NCBI GenBank assembly: GCA_024278455.1
Contig: JAJRTE010000053.1
Span: 1 to 59,834 of the forward strand
From: Myxococcota bacterium
Lineage (GTDB): Bacteria > Myxococcota_A > UBA796 > JAJRTE01
Length of the DNA stretch: 59,834 nt
Reading direction: 5' to 3'
Made by a program: the position numbers and the translations under genes
Part shown: positions 38,396 through 48,550 of the stretch, piece by piece
Position numbering within the stretch: position 1 is the first letter of the stretch
Layout of the letters: each line of letters begins with the position of its first letter
The notes under the pieces: generated by a model
Database searches by the model: none
What the model saw: the letters and a program-made list of their open reading frames with translations, nothing else
Told to the model about the DNA's origin: nothing

Positions 38396-40706
38396 CGACC
38401 TTCAGCGACTCCTCGACTCCCTCAACGAGCAGCAGCGCGAAGCGGTGGAAGCCCCACCCGGACCGCTCCTGGTCCTGGCCGGCGCCGGGTCGGGCAAGAC
38501 TCGAGTTCTCACCTGTCGTATCGCCAGCTTCATTCGGTTTCGGCGGATCTCCCCGTGGAACATTCTCGCCGTCACGTTTACCAACAAAGCTGCCGACGAA
38601 ATGGCGGAACGGGTGCGAAGGCTCTTGCCTGGCCGCGACATGGATGTACCGGTGGCCACGTTCCACAGGACCTGCGCCCGGATTCTGCGCAGGCACATCG
38701 ATCGACTGGGTTTCAAGTCGAACTACAGCATCCTGGACGACGCGGACCAGGTCAGGCTGCTCAAGCAGGTCCTGGACTACCTGGGGCTCGAGCGGCGGAT
38801 GGTGGACGCGCGGCTGTTTCGCGCGCTCATCGACCGGGCAAAGAACAGTTTCCAGGGTCCGGACGAGGTAGACGCCCGCGGGCTCGGGGGCGTGGCGAGC
38901 CACCTGCCGGAGGTCTACCGGCGGTACCAGGAGCGACTGAAGCAGATGAACCTCCTGGATTTCGGCGACCTGATCTGTCATACGGTGACGCTCCTGGACA
39001 CCTTCCCGGACGTGCGGGCCTACTACCAGGGCCGGTTCCGTCACCTCATGGTGGACGAGTACCAGGACACCAACCGTGCCCAGTACCGGTTGACCCAGCT
39101 CCTGGTCGACCCGGGTGCGCCGAGCATCTGTGTCGTGGGGGACGAAGATCAGTCCATCTACGGTTTTCGAGGGGCCGATGTGTCCCACATCGTCGAATTC
39201 GAGAAGGACTTTCCCGGTACCAAGGTGATCAAGCTGGAAAAAAACTACCGGTCCACCGGGAAGATCCTGCGTGCAGCCAGCGCGGTGGTGGAAAACAACG
39301 AGTACCGGTTGGGAAAGACGCTCGTCTCGGTGCGCGGGGAGGGGGAGTTCATTCGCTATCTGGATACGCAAAGCGACTACGACGAAGCGTCTCGAGTGGC
39401 CGAGGAGGTCCGGCGGCTGCGCGGGGCCGGCTTTGGCTACGACGACATGGCCGTATTCTATCGAGCCAACTTCCAGTCCAGGCTTCTCGAGGAGACATTC
39501 AGGTTTCAAGAGATCCCTTATCTCCTGGTTGGACAGGGATTCTTCGACCGCAAGGAAATCAAGGACATGCGGGCGTATCTCCAGTTGATATACAACCCCG
39601 CGGACGACGTGGCCCTGGACAGGATCCTGAACGTACCGGCTCGAGGCATCGGCGCCAAGGCTCGATCCCACCTGTTCCGGCGTGCTCGCGCCGAAAACGT
39701 GTCGTGCTACCGCGTGCTGGAGGAGATCGCCCGGGATCCTGCCGCCCACAAGCCGCACGGGGTCAAGCTGCGACGGTTTTTCCAGGTCATGGAGACCTTG
39801 CGGGACCAGTCGGGGACGCTGGAGCTGCCCGAACTGCTCATCAGGGTGCTCGAGGAGACCGGCTACCGGGAGAAGCTTGTGAAGGCCGGGGACATCGAGT
39901 CGGAAGGGCGGCTCGAGAACATTCAAGAGTTCATCAACATGGCCGCGCAACAGCCGATCCCCTCGGGCAGGGACGGACTCCGCACGTTTCTCGAGCACAT
40001 TTCCCTCCATTCCCAGGCCGACGAGGTGGTTTCGCACGACGGGCGGGTGACCCTGATGACCTTGCACAACGCCAAGGGCCTCGAGTTCCCCGTGGTCTTT
40101 ATCGTGGGCATGGAAGATGGCCTGTTTCCTCACGAGAGGACGGTGGCGAGCCAAAAGGAACTCGAGGAGGAGCGCCGGCTATGTTACGTGGGCATGACTC
40201 GAGCCATGGATCGCCTTTTTCTCCTCCGCGCCCGGCGGCGACACATGCAGGGCGAACTCAAGTTGACACGCCCCTCCAGGTTCCTGTTGGAGCTACCGCC
40301 CGAACTGATTCGAGGCAGAACAGGGGTGGCACCCGGACGATTCGCGTGTACACTTACTCCAGGAACTACGAAGGCGTGGGACGCGCATCGAGGTCCGGGA
40401 CGCGCCGGATCCGGCGACGTCGCGGTCGAGGCCGCCAGCCAGGCAGGGGAACGGCGCCCGGACGTCCGGGACGTCGACCCGGTCGACGCGGACGCTTTTC
40501 GGGACTTTCGACCAGGCCAGCGGGTATCTCATCCCAGCTTCGGAGATGGCATCATCATGCGGCGATTTGGCGCGTCCGACAACCCCCGCCTGGTGATCGA
40601 TTTCGACGCCACGGGGGTGAAACGTATTGCGGCCCGGTACGCCGGCCTCGAGCCGCTGTACGGCCAGGCCGATGGGGGGATGTTCAACGACCGGCGGAAT
40701 CGGTGA
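38388..40706 (+). CDS. pcrA: PcrA/UvrD-type DNA helicase
   Basis: A 772-residue superfamily 1A helicase that unwinds DNA 3' to 5' in repair and replication. Motifs in order: LNEQQREAV (Q motif), AGAGSGKTRVL (Walker A), VTFTNKAADEM (Ia), DEYQDTN (II), GDEDQSIYGFRGAD (III), NYRSTGKIL (IV), VTLMTLHNAKGLEFPVVF (V) and EERRLCYVGMTRAMDRL (VI). The C-terminal tail (about 705-765; GQRVSHPSFGDGIIM, VIDFDATGVKRI) matches the RNA-polymerase-binding Tudor-like tail of PcrA. A variable linker (about 640-700) precedes it. The ATG at 38388 lies within the end of glmU, with AAGGGG about eight bases upstream. Confidence 0.95.
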   Translation: MPDDLQRLLDSLNEQQREAVEAPPGPLLVLAGAGSGKTRVLTCRIASFIRFRRISPWNILAVTFTNKAADEMAERVRRLLPGRDMDVPVATFHRTCARILRRHIDRLGFKSNYSILDDADQVRLLKQVLDYLGLERRMVDARLFRALIDRAKNSFQGPDEVDARGLGGVASHLPEVYRRYQERLKQMNLLDFGDLICHTVTLLDTFPDVRAYYQGRFRHLMVDEYQDTNRAQYRLTQLLVDPGAPSICVVGDEDQSIYGFRGADVSHIVEFEKDFPGTKVIKLEKNYRSTGKILRAASAVVENNEYRLGKTLVSVRGEGEFIRYLDTQSDYDEASRVAEEVRRLRGAGFGYDDMAVFYRANFQSRLLEETFRFQEIPYLLVGQGFFDRKEIKDMRAYLQLIYNPADDVALDRILNVPARGIGAKARSHLFRRARAENVSCYRVLEEIARDPAAHKPHGVKLRRFFQVMETLRDQSGTLELPELLIRVLEETGYREKLVKAGDIESEGRLENIQEFINMAAQQPIPSGRDGLRTFLEHISLHSQADEVVSHDGRVTLMTLHNAKGLEFPVVFIVGMEDGLFPHERTVASQKELEEERRLCYVGMTRAMDRLFLLRARRRHMQGELKLTRPSRFLLELPPELIRGRTGVAPGRFACTLTPGTTKAWDAHRGPGRAGSGDVAVEAASQAGERRPDVRDVDPVDADAFRDFRPGQRVSHPSFGDGIIMRRFGASDNPRLVIDFDATGVKRIAARYAGLEPLYGQADGGMFNDRRNR

Positions 40707-40852
40707 GTTTCGGAAGTGCCTTTTGTGGCCGTGCGTGGTACACTCGTTGCGGTTCGTGGAAGCGGCTGCGCAAGGCGGAGACGGGCGGATGGCTCCGGCG
40801 TTCCAGCGCGGGTACGCCGGGACCTGTCCGGCAATAGAGAGATTGATCAGTC

Positions 40853-42760
40853 ATGCTCTTGAAGGTCAAGTGCGACAAGTGCAACACGAAGTACAAACTC
40901 GATGACTCGAGGATCCAGGGCAAGGGCGCCAAGATCACGTGCCCGAGGTGCCGGAATGTCTTCGTGGTGATGAAGCCCGTGACAGGCCTCGGTGCCGCGG
41001 TCGACAGCGACGACCCGGCGGAAACCGCGACGGTGAGCATGCAGCACGCGGCGAGGGAGTTACTGCGGGGAGGCCTTGGCAGCAAGCCGTTAGAGAGCGG
41101 CGGCGTGTCCGGTTCGCGGTTCCCAGCGGCGCGGGCGGCGGGGGCCGGCAGCGCCGAGCCGGGCGGACCGCTTGCCGGGCGAGGTCCGAAGCCGGATGCG
41201 TCCAGGCGCAAGTCTCCCGACAAGTCCGTGTCCGCGCTGCTCAAGACCACCGGCCCCCTGGCCAAGTTCGTCAAGCGCCCGTCGAACGCGAACGAACTCG
41301 ACTGGAAGGAGGTCGGCATAACGACCTTCAAGGTCAAGGTGGGAATCGGGCTCGTCTACGATTTCAGTGATGTGGCCACGCTCAAGAAGTACATTGCGGA
41401 GAACCGCGTGGTGGAGACGGACCGTGTGTCTTTCGACGGCAAGGTCTGGACGGTACTCAAGGACATCAACAGTGTAGATGAGTTCTTTATCGACCAGTGG
41501 GTGGCTCTCAAGCTCGAGCGCATGCTGGAAGAGGAGCGGGAGGCCGAGGAGGCGGGGTTGCCCTCGCCACTGGCGGGGCTGACCGCCCAGCCGACCGGCC
41601 CTCCGGGCGATGGCACGCCGATACTCGGCACGCAACCCGCGTTGGGGGACACCAGGCCATCGACGATCAGGCTGGTCCCGGAGCCGAGCGGTGCTTCCGG
41701 TGGTCCTCGTGATGGTTCCGGAGACTCGATGCGCCTGGACGGGGGGGTAGCGGTACGGCCGCCGGAGTCCAGCAGTCCGCCTCCTCCACCGCCGGCACGC
41801 GCGTCGACGGCCGGGGACGTGGCGGGCGGCGAGGTTCCGAACGGGTTATCCGCCAAGGATCTCTTCGCGGACGTACAGGTACCGGAGGAGCCATCGCTTG
41901 CGAACGTTCCCGTGGATGTTCCGGCCAATCGGCCGGCGCCAGCGCCGAGCCGGACGCCGGTGGCGAGAGCGAAGTCGATGCGGGCTGTTGCCGGTCGCTC
42001 CTCGATGGTCCTGGCCCGTCTTTTCGATGCGCTGGTCGTGCTTCTGTTGGCGCTGGTCGCTGGCTACCTGGGCTGGAAGTACTATGCCGAGAGCCAGCGT
42101 CTGGGCAGCGCGCGCGTCGAGCAGGTCGACCCGCGGGAGGGGATGGATGAGTTGGAGCGGCTGATTGCGGAGCGGTTTCCCGTGGCCTACGCGGCATCGA
42201 CGGGTGAGGTCCAGGGTCCGGCGCTGGGTGTGCAGCCCGGGGAGGAGACACCGACACCTGTCCCGGTCCGCGCGACACCGCGCCCCCATCGCCCCCCGCG
42301 TGCGATCGAGAAGAAGCCATCGGTGCATCGAGGCGCGAAGACCCGGCAGTCGAACGAGGGCAAACCCGTGGGAGACCGGAAGTCCAACGTCGTCGTCAGC
42401 AACATCACGGCGGAGGACCTGTACCAGGTGGCGATACAGGCCTTGGACATGAACAACCACCAGATGGCGATCGAATCGATGAAGAACGCTGTCCGGATGA
42501 AACCGCAGAGCGCGAAATACCGGTACATGTTGGGATACGCCTACTATCGTGGACGCAGGTACGAGGAGGCGATAGCGGCCTTCCAGGAGACGCTGGCGCT
42601 GAAGAAAGCTCCGAACACAACACACAAGTGGCTGGGTGAGATCTATGCCGCGCAGGGGAAGAAGGAGGCAGCCATTTCTGCCTTCGAGAGATACTTGAAG
42701 GGTTCGCCGAACGACGCCGACGCCATCAAGAAGAAGATCGCAACGCTTTCCAACTCGTGA
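40853..42760 (+). CDS. MJ0042-finger / GYF-like / TPR membrane protein
   Basis: A 635-residue protein. Residues 1-40 form an MJ0042-type zinc finger (CDKC, then CPRC, ending FVVMKP). About 155-225 is a GYF_2-like domain (TFKVKVGIGLVYDF, VSFDGKVWTVL). A Pro-rich linker leads to one membrane segment near 385-402 (ALVVLLLALVAGYLGW), after which a second linker and a C-terminal TPR block (about 520-630; YRYMLGYAYYRGRRYEEA) follow. The finger would be cytoplasmic and the TPR part periplasmic. Proteins with this order are characteristic of Myxococcota and of unknown function. It lies nine bases before a paralogue with the same plan, so the pair is one operon. Confidence 0.82.
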   Translation: MLLKVKCDKCNTKYKLDDSRIQGKGAKITCPRCRNVFVVMKPVTGLGAAVDSDDPAETATVSMQHAARELLRGGLGSKPLESGGVSGSRFPAARAAGAGSAEPGGPLAGRGPKPDASRRKSPDKSVSALLKTTGPLAKFVKRPSNANELDWKEVGITTFKVKVGIGLVYDFSDVATLKKYIAENRVVETDRVSFDGKVWTVLKDINSVDEFFIDQWVALKLERMLEEEREAEEAGLPSPLAGLTAQPTGPPGDGTPILGTQPALGDTRPSTIRLVPEPSGASGGPRDGSGDSMRLDGGVAVRPPESSSPPPPPPARASTAGDVAGGEVPNGLSAKDLFADVQVPEEPSLANVPVDVPANRPAPAPSRTPVARAKSMRAVAGRSSMVLARLFDALVVLLLALVAGYLGWKYYAESQRLGSARVEQVDPREGMDELERLIAERFPVAYAASTGEVQGPALGVQPGEETPTPVPVRATPRPHRPPRAIEKKPSVHRGAKTRQSNEGKPVGDRKSNVVVSNITAEDLYQVAIQALDMNNHQMAIESMKNAVRMKPQSAKYRYMLGYAYYRGRRYEEAIAAFQETLALKKAPNTTHKWLGEIYAAQGKKEAAISAFERYLKGSPNDADAIKKKIATLSNS

Positions 42761-42769
42761 GGTGGCACC

Positions 42770-44434
42770 TTGAACATCGTTTGCGAAAAGTGCGCCACGG
42801 TCTATCGAATCGACGCTTCCCGGATTCCGGCGGAAGGCAAGAAGGTCAAGTGCAGCAAGTGCGGTCACATCTTCGTGGCGCGCGCGGGCCTGGAGCAGGA
42901 TGACGTGCCCACTGCAGAGCAGGGACAGGATCTTGCCGCGGAGCTATCCGAGGATGTCGACGACCTGGAGTCCGTGCAAACCGATCCTGGCACCGAGAGG
43001 ACCGCCGAGCGCAAGCGCCTCCTGCTGCGGCAAGACGGAACGCGCTACGCCGTGAGCGATCTGGCCACGCTTCAGAGGTGGATCGTCGAACGTCGCGTGT
43101 CCCGCAATGCGGAGTTGTCCGAGGACGGCGAGGTTTGGGAGCGGGTCGGTGAGCGGATGGACCTGCTGCCGTTCTTTGGGATCGTGGAGCGCACGCGAAA
43201 GAACCGGGCGGCGAGGCGACGGCGGATGGCTGGGAGGCATGAGGAGGCAGAGGATGCGGCTCGTCTGGAAGCGTCGCCGAGTGCAGGCGACCTGAGCGAC
43301 GCGCCGACCGTCGTGCAGAGACGTGGGGGGTCGGGGGAATCGATCACCGGGGAACAGGAGGCGCCAGAGACGGTGGCGGGCGGCGGCGGCGCCCGGGACG
43401 GCACGCCCACACGGCATCGAGAGGCCGAATCACCCCCTTCCGCGGCAAAGCCGGAAACCGAAGCCTCGGCCTCCTCGCCCAGACCAGGCGGAGCCGCGGC
43501 CGGCGCTGCCCCGGGGAGTCCTCTCAAGGCCCTTGCCGCCATCGTGTTCATCGTGGTTCTCGTCGTCGGGGCATTCGTGGTCAAGGTGCGCTACATCGAC
43601 ACGACACGGTCCGCAAGACCGGTCGTGTCTCTGCCCCGTGGGACCGCCCCCCCTCCTGCCGTTACGCGGCCCCCTGGTCACGAGGGTGCGGGGGAATCCT
43701 CGGGCCACCTGGCCCCTGCGGAGACGACGCCCGCGCTTCCGGCTGCCCCGCGATCCACGCCGGCGCCGGGCGAAGCGAGCCTTCCGGCAGCGACGGCGCC
43801 ATCAACGGGTGTTCAGGGCAAGACCGGCCGGGAAACCGGGGCGGCAAGGCCACCGGTGGTCTCCCGGGCCGGGCAGTCCCAAGGCACCCCGACGACGGCG
43901 GGCGGGTCGACACCGCCACCCGTTGGCGCGGCGGGGGCGGCGACCACGACAGCGAAGGCAGCCACACCCAGGCCGCAGCCCCGGAAGCCGCGCCCTGCCC
44001 CTCCCTCCTCGCCATCCGGAACCAGCTCGAGCCGGCTGATTGCCATCGGGCAAGCGCACCTGCGCAACCACCGATTCGATCAAGCCGTCGAAGCGTTTCG
44101 CGAGGCGGTGAGAAAGAGCCCCAACAGTCCCAGGACCCACAAGGAACTCGGTCTAGGGCTCCTCAACCTGGCGGATGTCCGGTACGGCAAGCGGACCGCG
44201 TACCTGGAGGAGGCTGCCGGGGAGTTCTCCCAGACCATAAGGCTCGACAGCGGATATGCGGAGGGCTACCATCTTCTCGGCGTCACCTACATGCAGCTCG
44301 GCCGGAAGGCCGAAGCCGCCGAAAACTTCCGGCTCGCCCTGGCTCACGGCCTCTCCGGCGACGACGCCACCGAGGCGAGGGTGTTCCTCCAGAACCTCGT
44401 CGACGAACTGGCCAGCGAAGCAGAAGGACCCTAG
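42770..44434 (+). CDS. MJ0042-finger / TPR membrane protein, paralogue of the preceding gene
   Basis: A 554-residue protein with the same plan as its upstream neighbour: MJ0042 zinc finger (about 4-37; CEKC, CSKC, FVARAG), a shorter GYF-like domain (about 85-135; RYAVSDLATLQRWIVE), a membrane segment near 257-273 (AAIVFIVVLVVGAFVVK), a long Pro/Ala/Thr-rich stretch and a TPR block (about 420-545; IGQAHLRNHRFDQAVEAF). The start is TTG, with GAGGTGG about five bases upstream, only nine bases after the previous stop. The pair probably arose by duplication and may work as two subunits of one envelope complex. Confidence 0.8.
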   Translation: MNIVCEKCATVYRIDASRIPAEGKKVKCSKCGHIFVARAGLEQDDVPTAEQGQDLAAELSEDVDDLESVQTDPGTERTAERKRLLLRQDGTRYAVSDLATLQRWIVERRVSRNAELSEDGEVWERVGERMDLLPFFGIVERTRKNRAARRRRMAGRHEEAEDAARLEASPSAGDLSDAPTVVQRRGGSGESITGEQEAPETVAGGGGARDGTPTRHREAESPPSAAKPETEASASSPRPGGAAAGAAPGSPLKALAAIVFIVVLVVGAFVVKVRYIDTTRSARPVVSLPRGTAPPPAVTRPPGHEGAGESSGHLAPAETTPALPAAPRSTPAPGEASLPAATAPSTGVQGKTGRETGAARPPVVSRAGQSQGTPTTAGGSTPPPVGAAGAATTTAKAATPRPQPRKPRPAPPSSPSGTSSSRLIAIGQAHLRNHRFDQAVEAFREAVRKSPNSPRTHKELGLGLLNLADVRYGKRTAYLEEAAGEFSQTIRLDSGYAEGYHLLGVTYMQLGRKAEAAENFRLALAHGLSGDDATEARVFLQNLVDELASEAEGP

Positions 44435-44587
44435 TCGGCGATCCGTTTCGACTCCCGGAGGGCCGGTGCCGCTCTCGACGACGGAAGTCGAGGAACGCGC
44501 CATCCTGGCCCGCCCGGAGCGCACCTGGCCAGATGTGCAGGCGTACACCGCCCGTTCGACCGGGTGGCTGAAGAGAGAGGATAGGAC

Positions 44588-45046
44588 ATGCGAGCGGTGG
44601 TGCAGCGGGTTTCGCGTGCTCGAGTCGAGGTCGGTGGCGAGACGGTTGGGGAGATAGGCCCGGGGTTTCTCATTCTGCTCGCCGTGTGCCGGGAGGACGG
44701 AGAGCGGGAGGCAGCGGTGCTGGCCGCCAAGGTCTCCGTGCTGCGGGTCTTCCCGGATGAGCATGGCAAGATGAACCTTTCGGTTCTGGACACTGGCGGC
44801 GAAGCTCTGGTCGTGAGCCAGTTCACCCTGTACGGGGACGTGCGGAAAGGAAGGCGTCCCTCCTTTGTGCGGGCGGCCCCGCCCGAGCAGGCGGATGCCC
44901 TCTACCGGCGGTTCACCGGCGAACTGGCACGGCTCGGCGTGCGTGTGCAGACGGGCAGGTTCCAGGCCATGATGGAGGTGCACCTGGTCAACAACGGGCC
45001 TGTCACGATGATACTGGACACCGATGACCTGCTGCGGAAACGATAG
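44588..45046 (+). CDS. dtd: D-aminoacyl-tRNA deacylase
   Basis: A 152-residue enzyme that removes D-amino acids (and glycine mis-attached to tRNA-Ala) from tRNA. The family motifs are intact: [13 protein letters not shown] at the start, SQFTLYGD (the -SQFTL- active-site motif) and [10 protein letters not shown] (the NxGPVT motif). Length is typical. The ATG has GAGAGG about seven bases upstream. It follows the zinc-finger pair after about 150 bases with no obvious promoter, and leads on to the inositol monophosphatase-like gene. Confidence 0.95.
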   Translation: MRAVVQRVSRARVEVGGETVGEIGPGFLILLAVCREDGEREAAVLAAKVSVLRVFPDEHGKMNLSVLDTGGEALVVSQFTLYGDVRKGRRPSFVRAAPPEQADALYRRFTGELARLGVRVQTGRFQAMMEVHLVNNGPVTMILDTDDLLRKR

Positions 45047-45106
45047 GCATCCGCCAGTCGTGCCGGAGGCCGTCTCCGGATCTCCCGGCGGGAAGGACAG
45101 CGAAAC

Positions 45107-45928
45107 ATGGAGAGGCATGAGATGACCGCGCGAGGGTCCACTGAAGAGGCACGAGACGTTGCCATCGATGCCGCCTTGCAGGCCGGGGCATACATCCGGG
45201 CACAGTATCACCAGGCCAGGCGTGTCACCCACAAGGGGGTCGTGGACCTGGTGACCCAGGTGGACGTCGAGGCCGAACGTCTCATCGTGTCCCGCCTACG
45301 CGCGTCCTTTCCGGACCACGGCATCCTGGCCGAAGAATCCCCGGGGGCCTTCGCAATGGCGCCGGCGCGCTGGATCGTGGATCCCCTCGATGGAACGACG
45401 AACTTCGTGCATGGCGTGCCTCACGTAGCCGTATCGATCGGTCTCGAGGTTTCGGGGCGTCTGGAGGTGGGAGTCATCTACGATCCGCACCGTGACGAAT
45501 TGTTCGTGGCCGCACGAGGTGAGGGGGCGTATCTCAACGGGCGGCGTATCCGGGTTGCCCAGCCCGTTCCCCTGGCGGAAGCCCTTCTCGCCACGGGCTT
45601 CCCCTATGACCGGCGGGTCCACGCCGCGGCCTATCTCGCGCACGTGCAGGCATTCATGGAGCATGGCCAGGGGATTCGGCGGATGGGCGCAGCAGCACTC
45701 GACCTGGCCTGGGTGGCCTGCGGGCGCTACAACGGCTTCTGGGAGTTCAAGCTCAAGCCGTGGGACATTGCGGCAGGCATCGTGCTCGTGGAGGAAGCAG
45801 GCGGCGTTGTCTCGAGGCGTGACGGCAATGCGGTGCGCCTGGACGGCGGAGAGATTGTCGCCGGACACGCGGACGTGGTGGCACAGATGCTTCCGGTCAT
45901 GGTCGCCTTGCCGGATCCCTTGCATTGA
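45107..45928 (+). CDS. Inositol monophosphatase family protein (SuhB-like)
   Basis: A 273-residue Mg-dependent phosphatase. The metal-site motifs are complete: GILAEES, DPLDGTTNFVHG and KPWDIAAG. Members act on myo-inositol-1-phosphate and related sugars such as fructose-1,6-bisphosphate; SuhB also takes part in ribosomal RNA transcription. The sequence does not tell which. Two starts are plausible, ATG at 45107 (AAGGA eight bases upstream) and ATG at 45122 (GAGAGG seven bases upstream). It lies 60 bases after dtd, likely cotranscribed. Confidence 0.92.
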   Translation: MERHEMTARGSTEEARDVAIDAALQAGAYIRAQYHQARRVTHKGVVDLVTQVDVEAERLIVSRLRASFPDHGILAEESPGAFAMAPARWIVDPLDGTTNFVHGVPHVAVSIGLEVSGRLEVGVIYDPHRDELFVAARGEGAYLNGRRIRVAQPVPLAEALLATGFPYDRRVHAAAYLAHVQAFMEHGQGIRRMGAAALDLAWVACGRYNGFWEFKLKPWDIAAGIVLVEEAGGVVSRRDGNAVRLDGGEIVAGHADVVAQMLPVMVALPDPLH

Positions 45929-45953
45929 GCGCGGGGGAACCCGGCGATTCCCT

Positions 45954-45984
45954 TTGACAGCCCTGCCGCACATCGACTATTTTT
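45954..45984 (+). promoter_or_regulatory. Promoter of the lidless Hsp70 gene
   Basis: A consensus TTGACA (45954-45959) is followed by an AT-rich tract with CTATTT at 17 bp and TATTTT at 19 bp. The -35 box is strong; the -10 is uncertain. No sigma-32-type heat-shock boxes are visible. Confidence 0.5.
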
Positions 45985-46068
45985 CATGACGAGGAACATG
46001 GTCGTGGCATGCTGCGTTCGCGGTCGGCTTCCGCTGGACGTTGTGATCGCACAGGTGGGTGTGAGCGG

Positions 46069-47640
46069 ATGAGCAGAGCGGTAGGCATCGATCTTGGCAC
46101 ATCGAATTCCGTCGTGGCCGTTGTTGAGAATGGGAAGGCGCAGGTTGTTCCCGACGCCGAGGGCAACCGAATCCAGCCGTCGGTGGTGACGTTCGGCTTC
46201 GGCAACCAGGTGCTGGTGGGGGCGAGGGCGAAGCGCCAGGTAGGCAGTCACCCCGAGAACACGGTCTATTCGGCCAAGCGCCTGATCGGCCGGAAGTACT
46301 TCTCCCACGAGGTGACTCGAGCGCGGGAAACAGTGCCGTACCAGATAGTGGAAGGCCCGGAGCACGATGTCCGGATCCGGGTGCACGAGCGGGATTTCAC
46401 TTTGCAGGAGATCTCGGCGCACGTCCTGCTCAAGATGAAGACGATTGCCGAGGAGCAGCTCGGAGAGGAGATCGACAAGGCGGTCATCACGGTTCCCGCC
46501 TATTTCAACGACGCCCAACGCCAGGCCACGCGGGACGCGGGGATCATCGCCGGGCTGGACGTGTTGAGAATCATCAACGAACCCACCGCGGCCGCCCTGG
46601 CGTATGGCTACCAGCAGCAGCATGACAAGCGGCTCGCCGTGTATGACCTGGGTGGCGGGACGTTCGACATTTCGATCTTGCAGGTGTCCGGCGACGTGTT
46701 CGAGGTCATCTCCACGGCTGGCGACACCTTCCTCGGCGGCGACGACATCGACTCCATGATGGTGAACTACTTCGCCGGCCGCTTCCACTCCGCTCACGGC
46801 ATCGATCTCCGCCGCAGCAAGGTGGCATTGCAGAAGCTCCGGGAGGCATCGGAGGCGTGCAAGAAACGCCTGTCCAGGGAGTCCGAGGTCGAGTTCAGCA
46901 TACCGAGTATCATCAAGGACCCGGACGGCAAGTCCATCGATCTCCAGGACAGCATCACGCGCCCGCGCTTCAACGAGATGATCTATCCTCTCATCCAGAG
47001 GTCCTTCAAGGTCGTCGACGAGGCGCTCCAGGCCGCACGCCTGACCACTCTGGACATCGATGGCATCATCATGGTCGGAGGAACGACTCGAGTCCCCCTG
47101 GTCCGGGAGTCGGTCGAGCGTTATTTCCGGCGCCAACCCGAGTTCGACGTGAATCCCGATGAAGTGGTGGCGCTGGGTGCAGCTATCCAGGCGGACACGC
47201 TGGCCAACGCCACCGGCGCATCGAACGAGGTGGGCGCCCTGCTCATCGATGTCACCCCGCAGTCGCTCGGCATTGCCACCGCCGGCGGCTTCGTGGAGAA
47301 GCTCCTGGTCAGGAATTCGCCGATCCCCACCGAACAGACGCGGACGTTCGTCACCGGGACGGACAACCAGACATCCGTCAAGATCGCGGTGTACCAGGGT
47401 GAATCCAAGCTCGAAGTCGACAACGAGGTGCTCGCGGAGTTCATCATGGACGGATTGCGCCCGGCGCCTCGAGGCGAGACCCGGATCGACGTGACGTTCG
47501 AGATCGATGCCAACGGGATTCTCCAGGTTCAGGCCAAGGACAAGGAGACCGGCGTGAGTCATTCCGTGAAGATCCAGGCATCCGGCGGGCTCTCTCCGGA
47601 GACGGTGGAAGAGTTGAAGTTCGACAACCTGGGGTTCTGA
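46069..47640 (+). CDS. Short Hsp70 (DnaK-like) without the helical lid
   Basis: A 523-residue Hsp70. The nucleotide-binding domain (1-375) is complete: [21 protein letters not shown] with the catalytic Lys, [23 protein letters not shown] and [10 protein letters not shown]. The substrate-binding beta domain (about 385-505) includes [14 protein letters not shown] and [16 protein letters not shown]. It stops soon after that, at [17 protein letters not shown], where DnaK (about 638 residues) would begin its helical lid. Without a lid, peptide release should be fast. ATG at 46069 is chosen because the domain starts there; its ribosome site is weak. A J-domain protein gene follows after 52 bases and is the likely partner. 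No grpE is near. Confidence 0.9.
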   Translation: MSRAVGIDLGTSNSVVAVVENGKAQVVPDAEGNRIQPSVVTFGFGNQVLVGARAKRQVGSHPENTVYSAKRLIGRKYFSHEVTRARETVPYQIVEGPEHDVRIRVHERDFTLQEISAHVLLKMKTIAEEQLGEEIDKAVITVPAYFNDAQRQATRDAGIIAGLDVLRIINEPTAAALAYGYQQQHDKRLAVYDLGGGTFDISILQVSGDVFEVISTAGDTFLGGDDIDSMMVNYFAGRFHSAHGIDLRRSKVALQKLREASEACKKRLSRESEVEFSIPSIIKDPDGKSIDLQDSITRPRFNEMIYPLIQRSFKVVDEALQAARLTTLDIDGIIMVGGTTRVPLVRESVERYFRRQPEFDVNPDEVVALGAAIQADTLANATGASNEVGALLIDVTPQSLGIATAGGFVEKLLVRNSPIPTEQTRTFVTGTDNQTSVKIAVYQGESKLEVDNEVLAEFIMDGLRPAPRGETRIDVTFEIDANGILQVQAKDKETGVSHSVKIQASGGLSPETVEELKFDNLGF

Positions 47641-47692
47641 TAGTCCGAAACCGCACCGGACCCGTTGCCACGTGCCCCGGAGGAACGACATC

Positions 47693-48259
47693 ATGACCGT
47701 GGACGCCAGGTTCAGGACCGAAGTCGAGACCGTCGTCACGCTGCTGGACCACTTGAACTACTACCAGTTGCTCAAGGTGGACCCGGCAACACACCACCAG
47801 GACGTTCAGGCCGCCTTTTTCCGGGAATCGAGGCGGTTCCATCCCGATCGATACTTCGGCGTCGACGACCCCGCTTTCAAGGCCGCGGTCCTGACCATCT
47901 ACAAGCGTATCGCGGAAGCCTACGGCATCCTCAAGGAACCCGAACTCCGCAAGGCATACGACGCGCAGATCGCCGCGGGCGGCTCCGTGCGTTTCGACCG
48001 TGCCGAGTACGAGCAGGCGTCCCGCAAGGTGAGTGGACCAGGCGGCGATGCCCGGACTTCCCGCGGGCGCAAGTTCCTGCTGCTCGGGCTCGATCGATTG
48101 CGCAGGAAGGACTATGCGGGCGCCGTGATGAACTTCCAGTTTGCCGCAAACACGGAACCGGACAACGATGCGCTCAAGGCACACCTGGAGAAGGCTCGAG
48201 CCGCCCTGGCCGAGCACACCGAGGGCACGCCCTCCCAGGGCTATCGCCTGCGGTTTTGA
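47693..48259 (+). CDS. J-domain co-chaperone
   Basis: A 188-residue protein. The J domain (about 20-95) reads NYYQLLKVDPATHHQDVQ, then FHPDRY with the essential HPD, then AEAYGILKEPELRKAYD. The remainder is helical with one TPR-like pair (LLLGLDRLRRKDYAGAVMNF). There is no Gly/Phe region or zinc centre, so it is not DnaJ proper. ATG at 47693 has GGAGGA about nine bases upstream. It lies 52 bases after the lidless Hsp70 and most likely stimulates that ATPase and brings it clients. Confidence 0.88.
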   Translation: MTVDARFRTEVETVVTLLDHLNYYQLLKVDPATHHQDVQAAFFRESRRFHPDRYFGVDDPAFKAAVLTIYKRIAEAYGILKEPELRKAYDAQIAAGGSVRFDRAEYEQASRKVSGPGGDARTSRGRKFLLLGLDRLRRKDYAGAVMNFQFAANTEPDNDALKAHLEKARAALAEHTEGTPSQGYRLRF

Positions 48260-48550
48260 TGGCCGGTTCTCGCGCTTCTTCCCGCGGCCGGGCTCCTCCA
48301 CCCGGGGAGCCGCGCGGGCCGCTGAACCCCGGAAGACCCCGACGTTCTGATCCCCCCCGGGTTACACTGTCACCTTCGCAGCTACACTTCTCGATGGGAG
48401 GAACGCCCTCCTTCCCGCGGTTGCCTGGTACTCGAGCCTGGCACGCCACTTGACAACAACCAACCCTTGAGAGCGCTGGCCATCACCGGCGCCGTCAAAG
48501 GGTAGCAACACGTGGACGGACGGTTCACATTCAACGAGAGGAGTGTCGTC

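Noticed and set aside
45727-47739. A 670-codon - strand frame opposite the lidless Hsp70
   Set aside because: Shadow of the Hsp70 gene; translation has no domain signature.
48450-48478. Promoter for the Met-rich lipoprotein gene
   Set aside because: A consensus TTGACA is present, but the sequence 17 bp on (GCGCTG) is not a -10 box.
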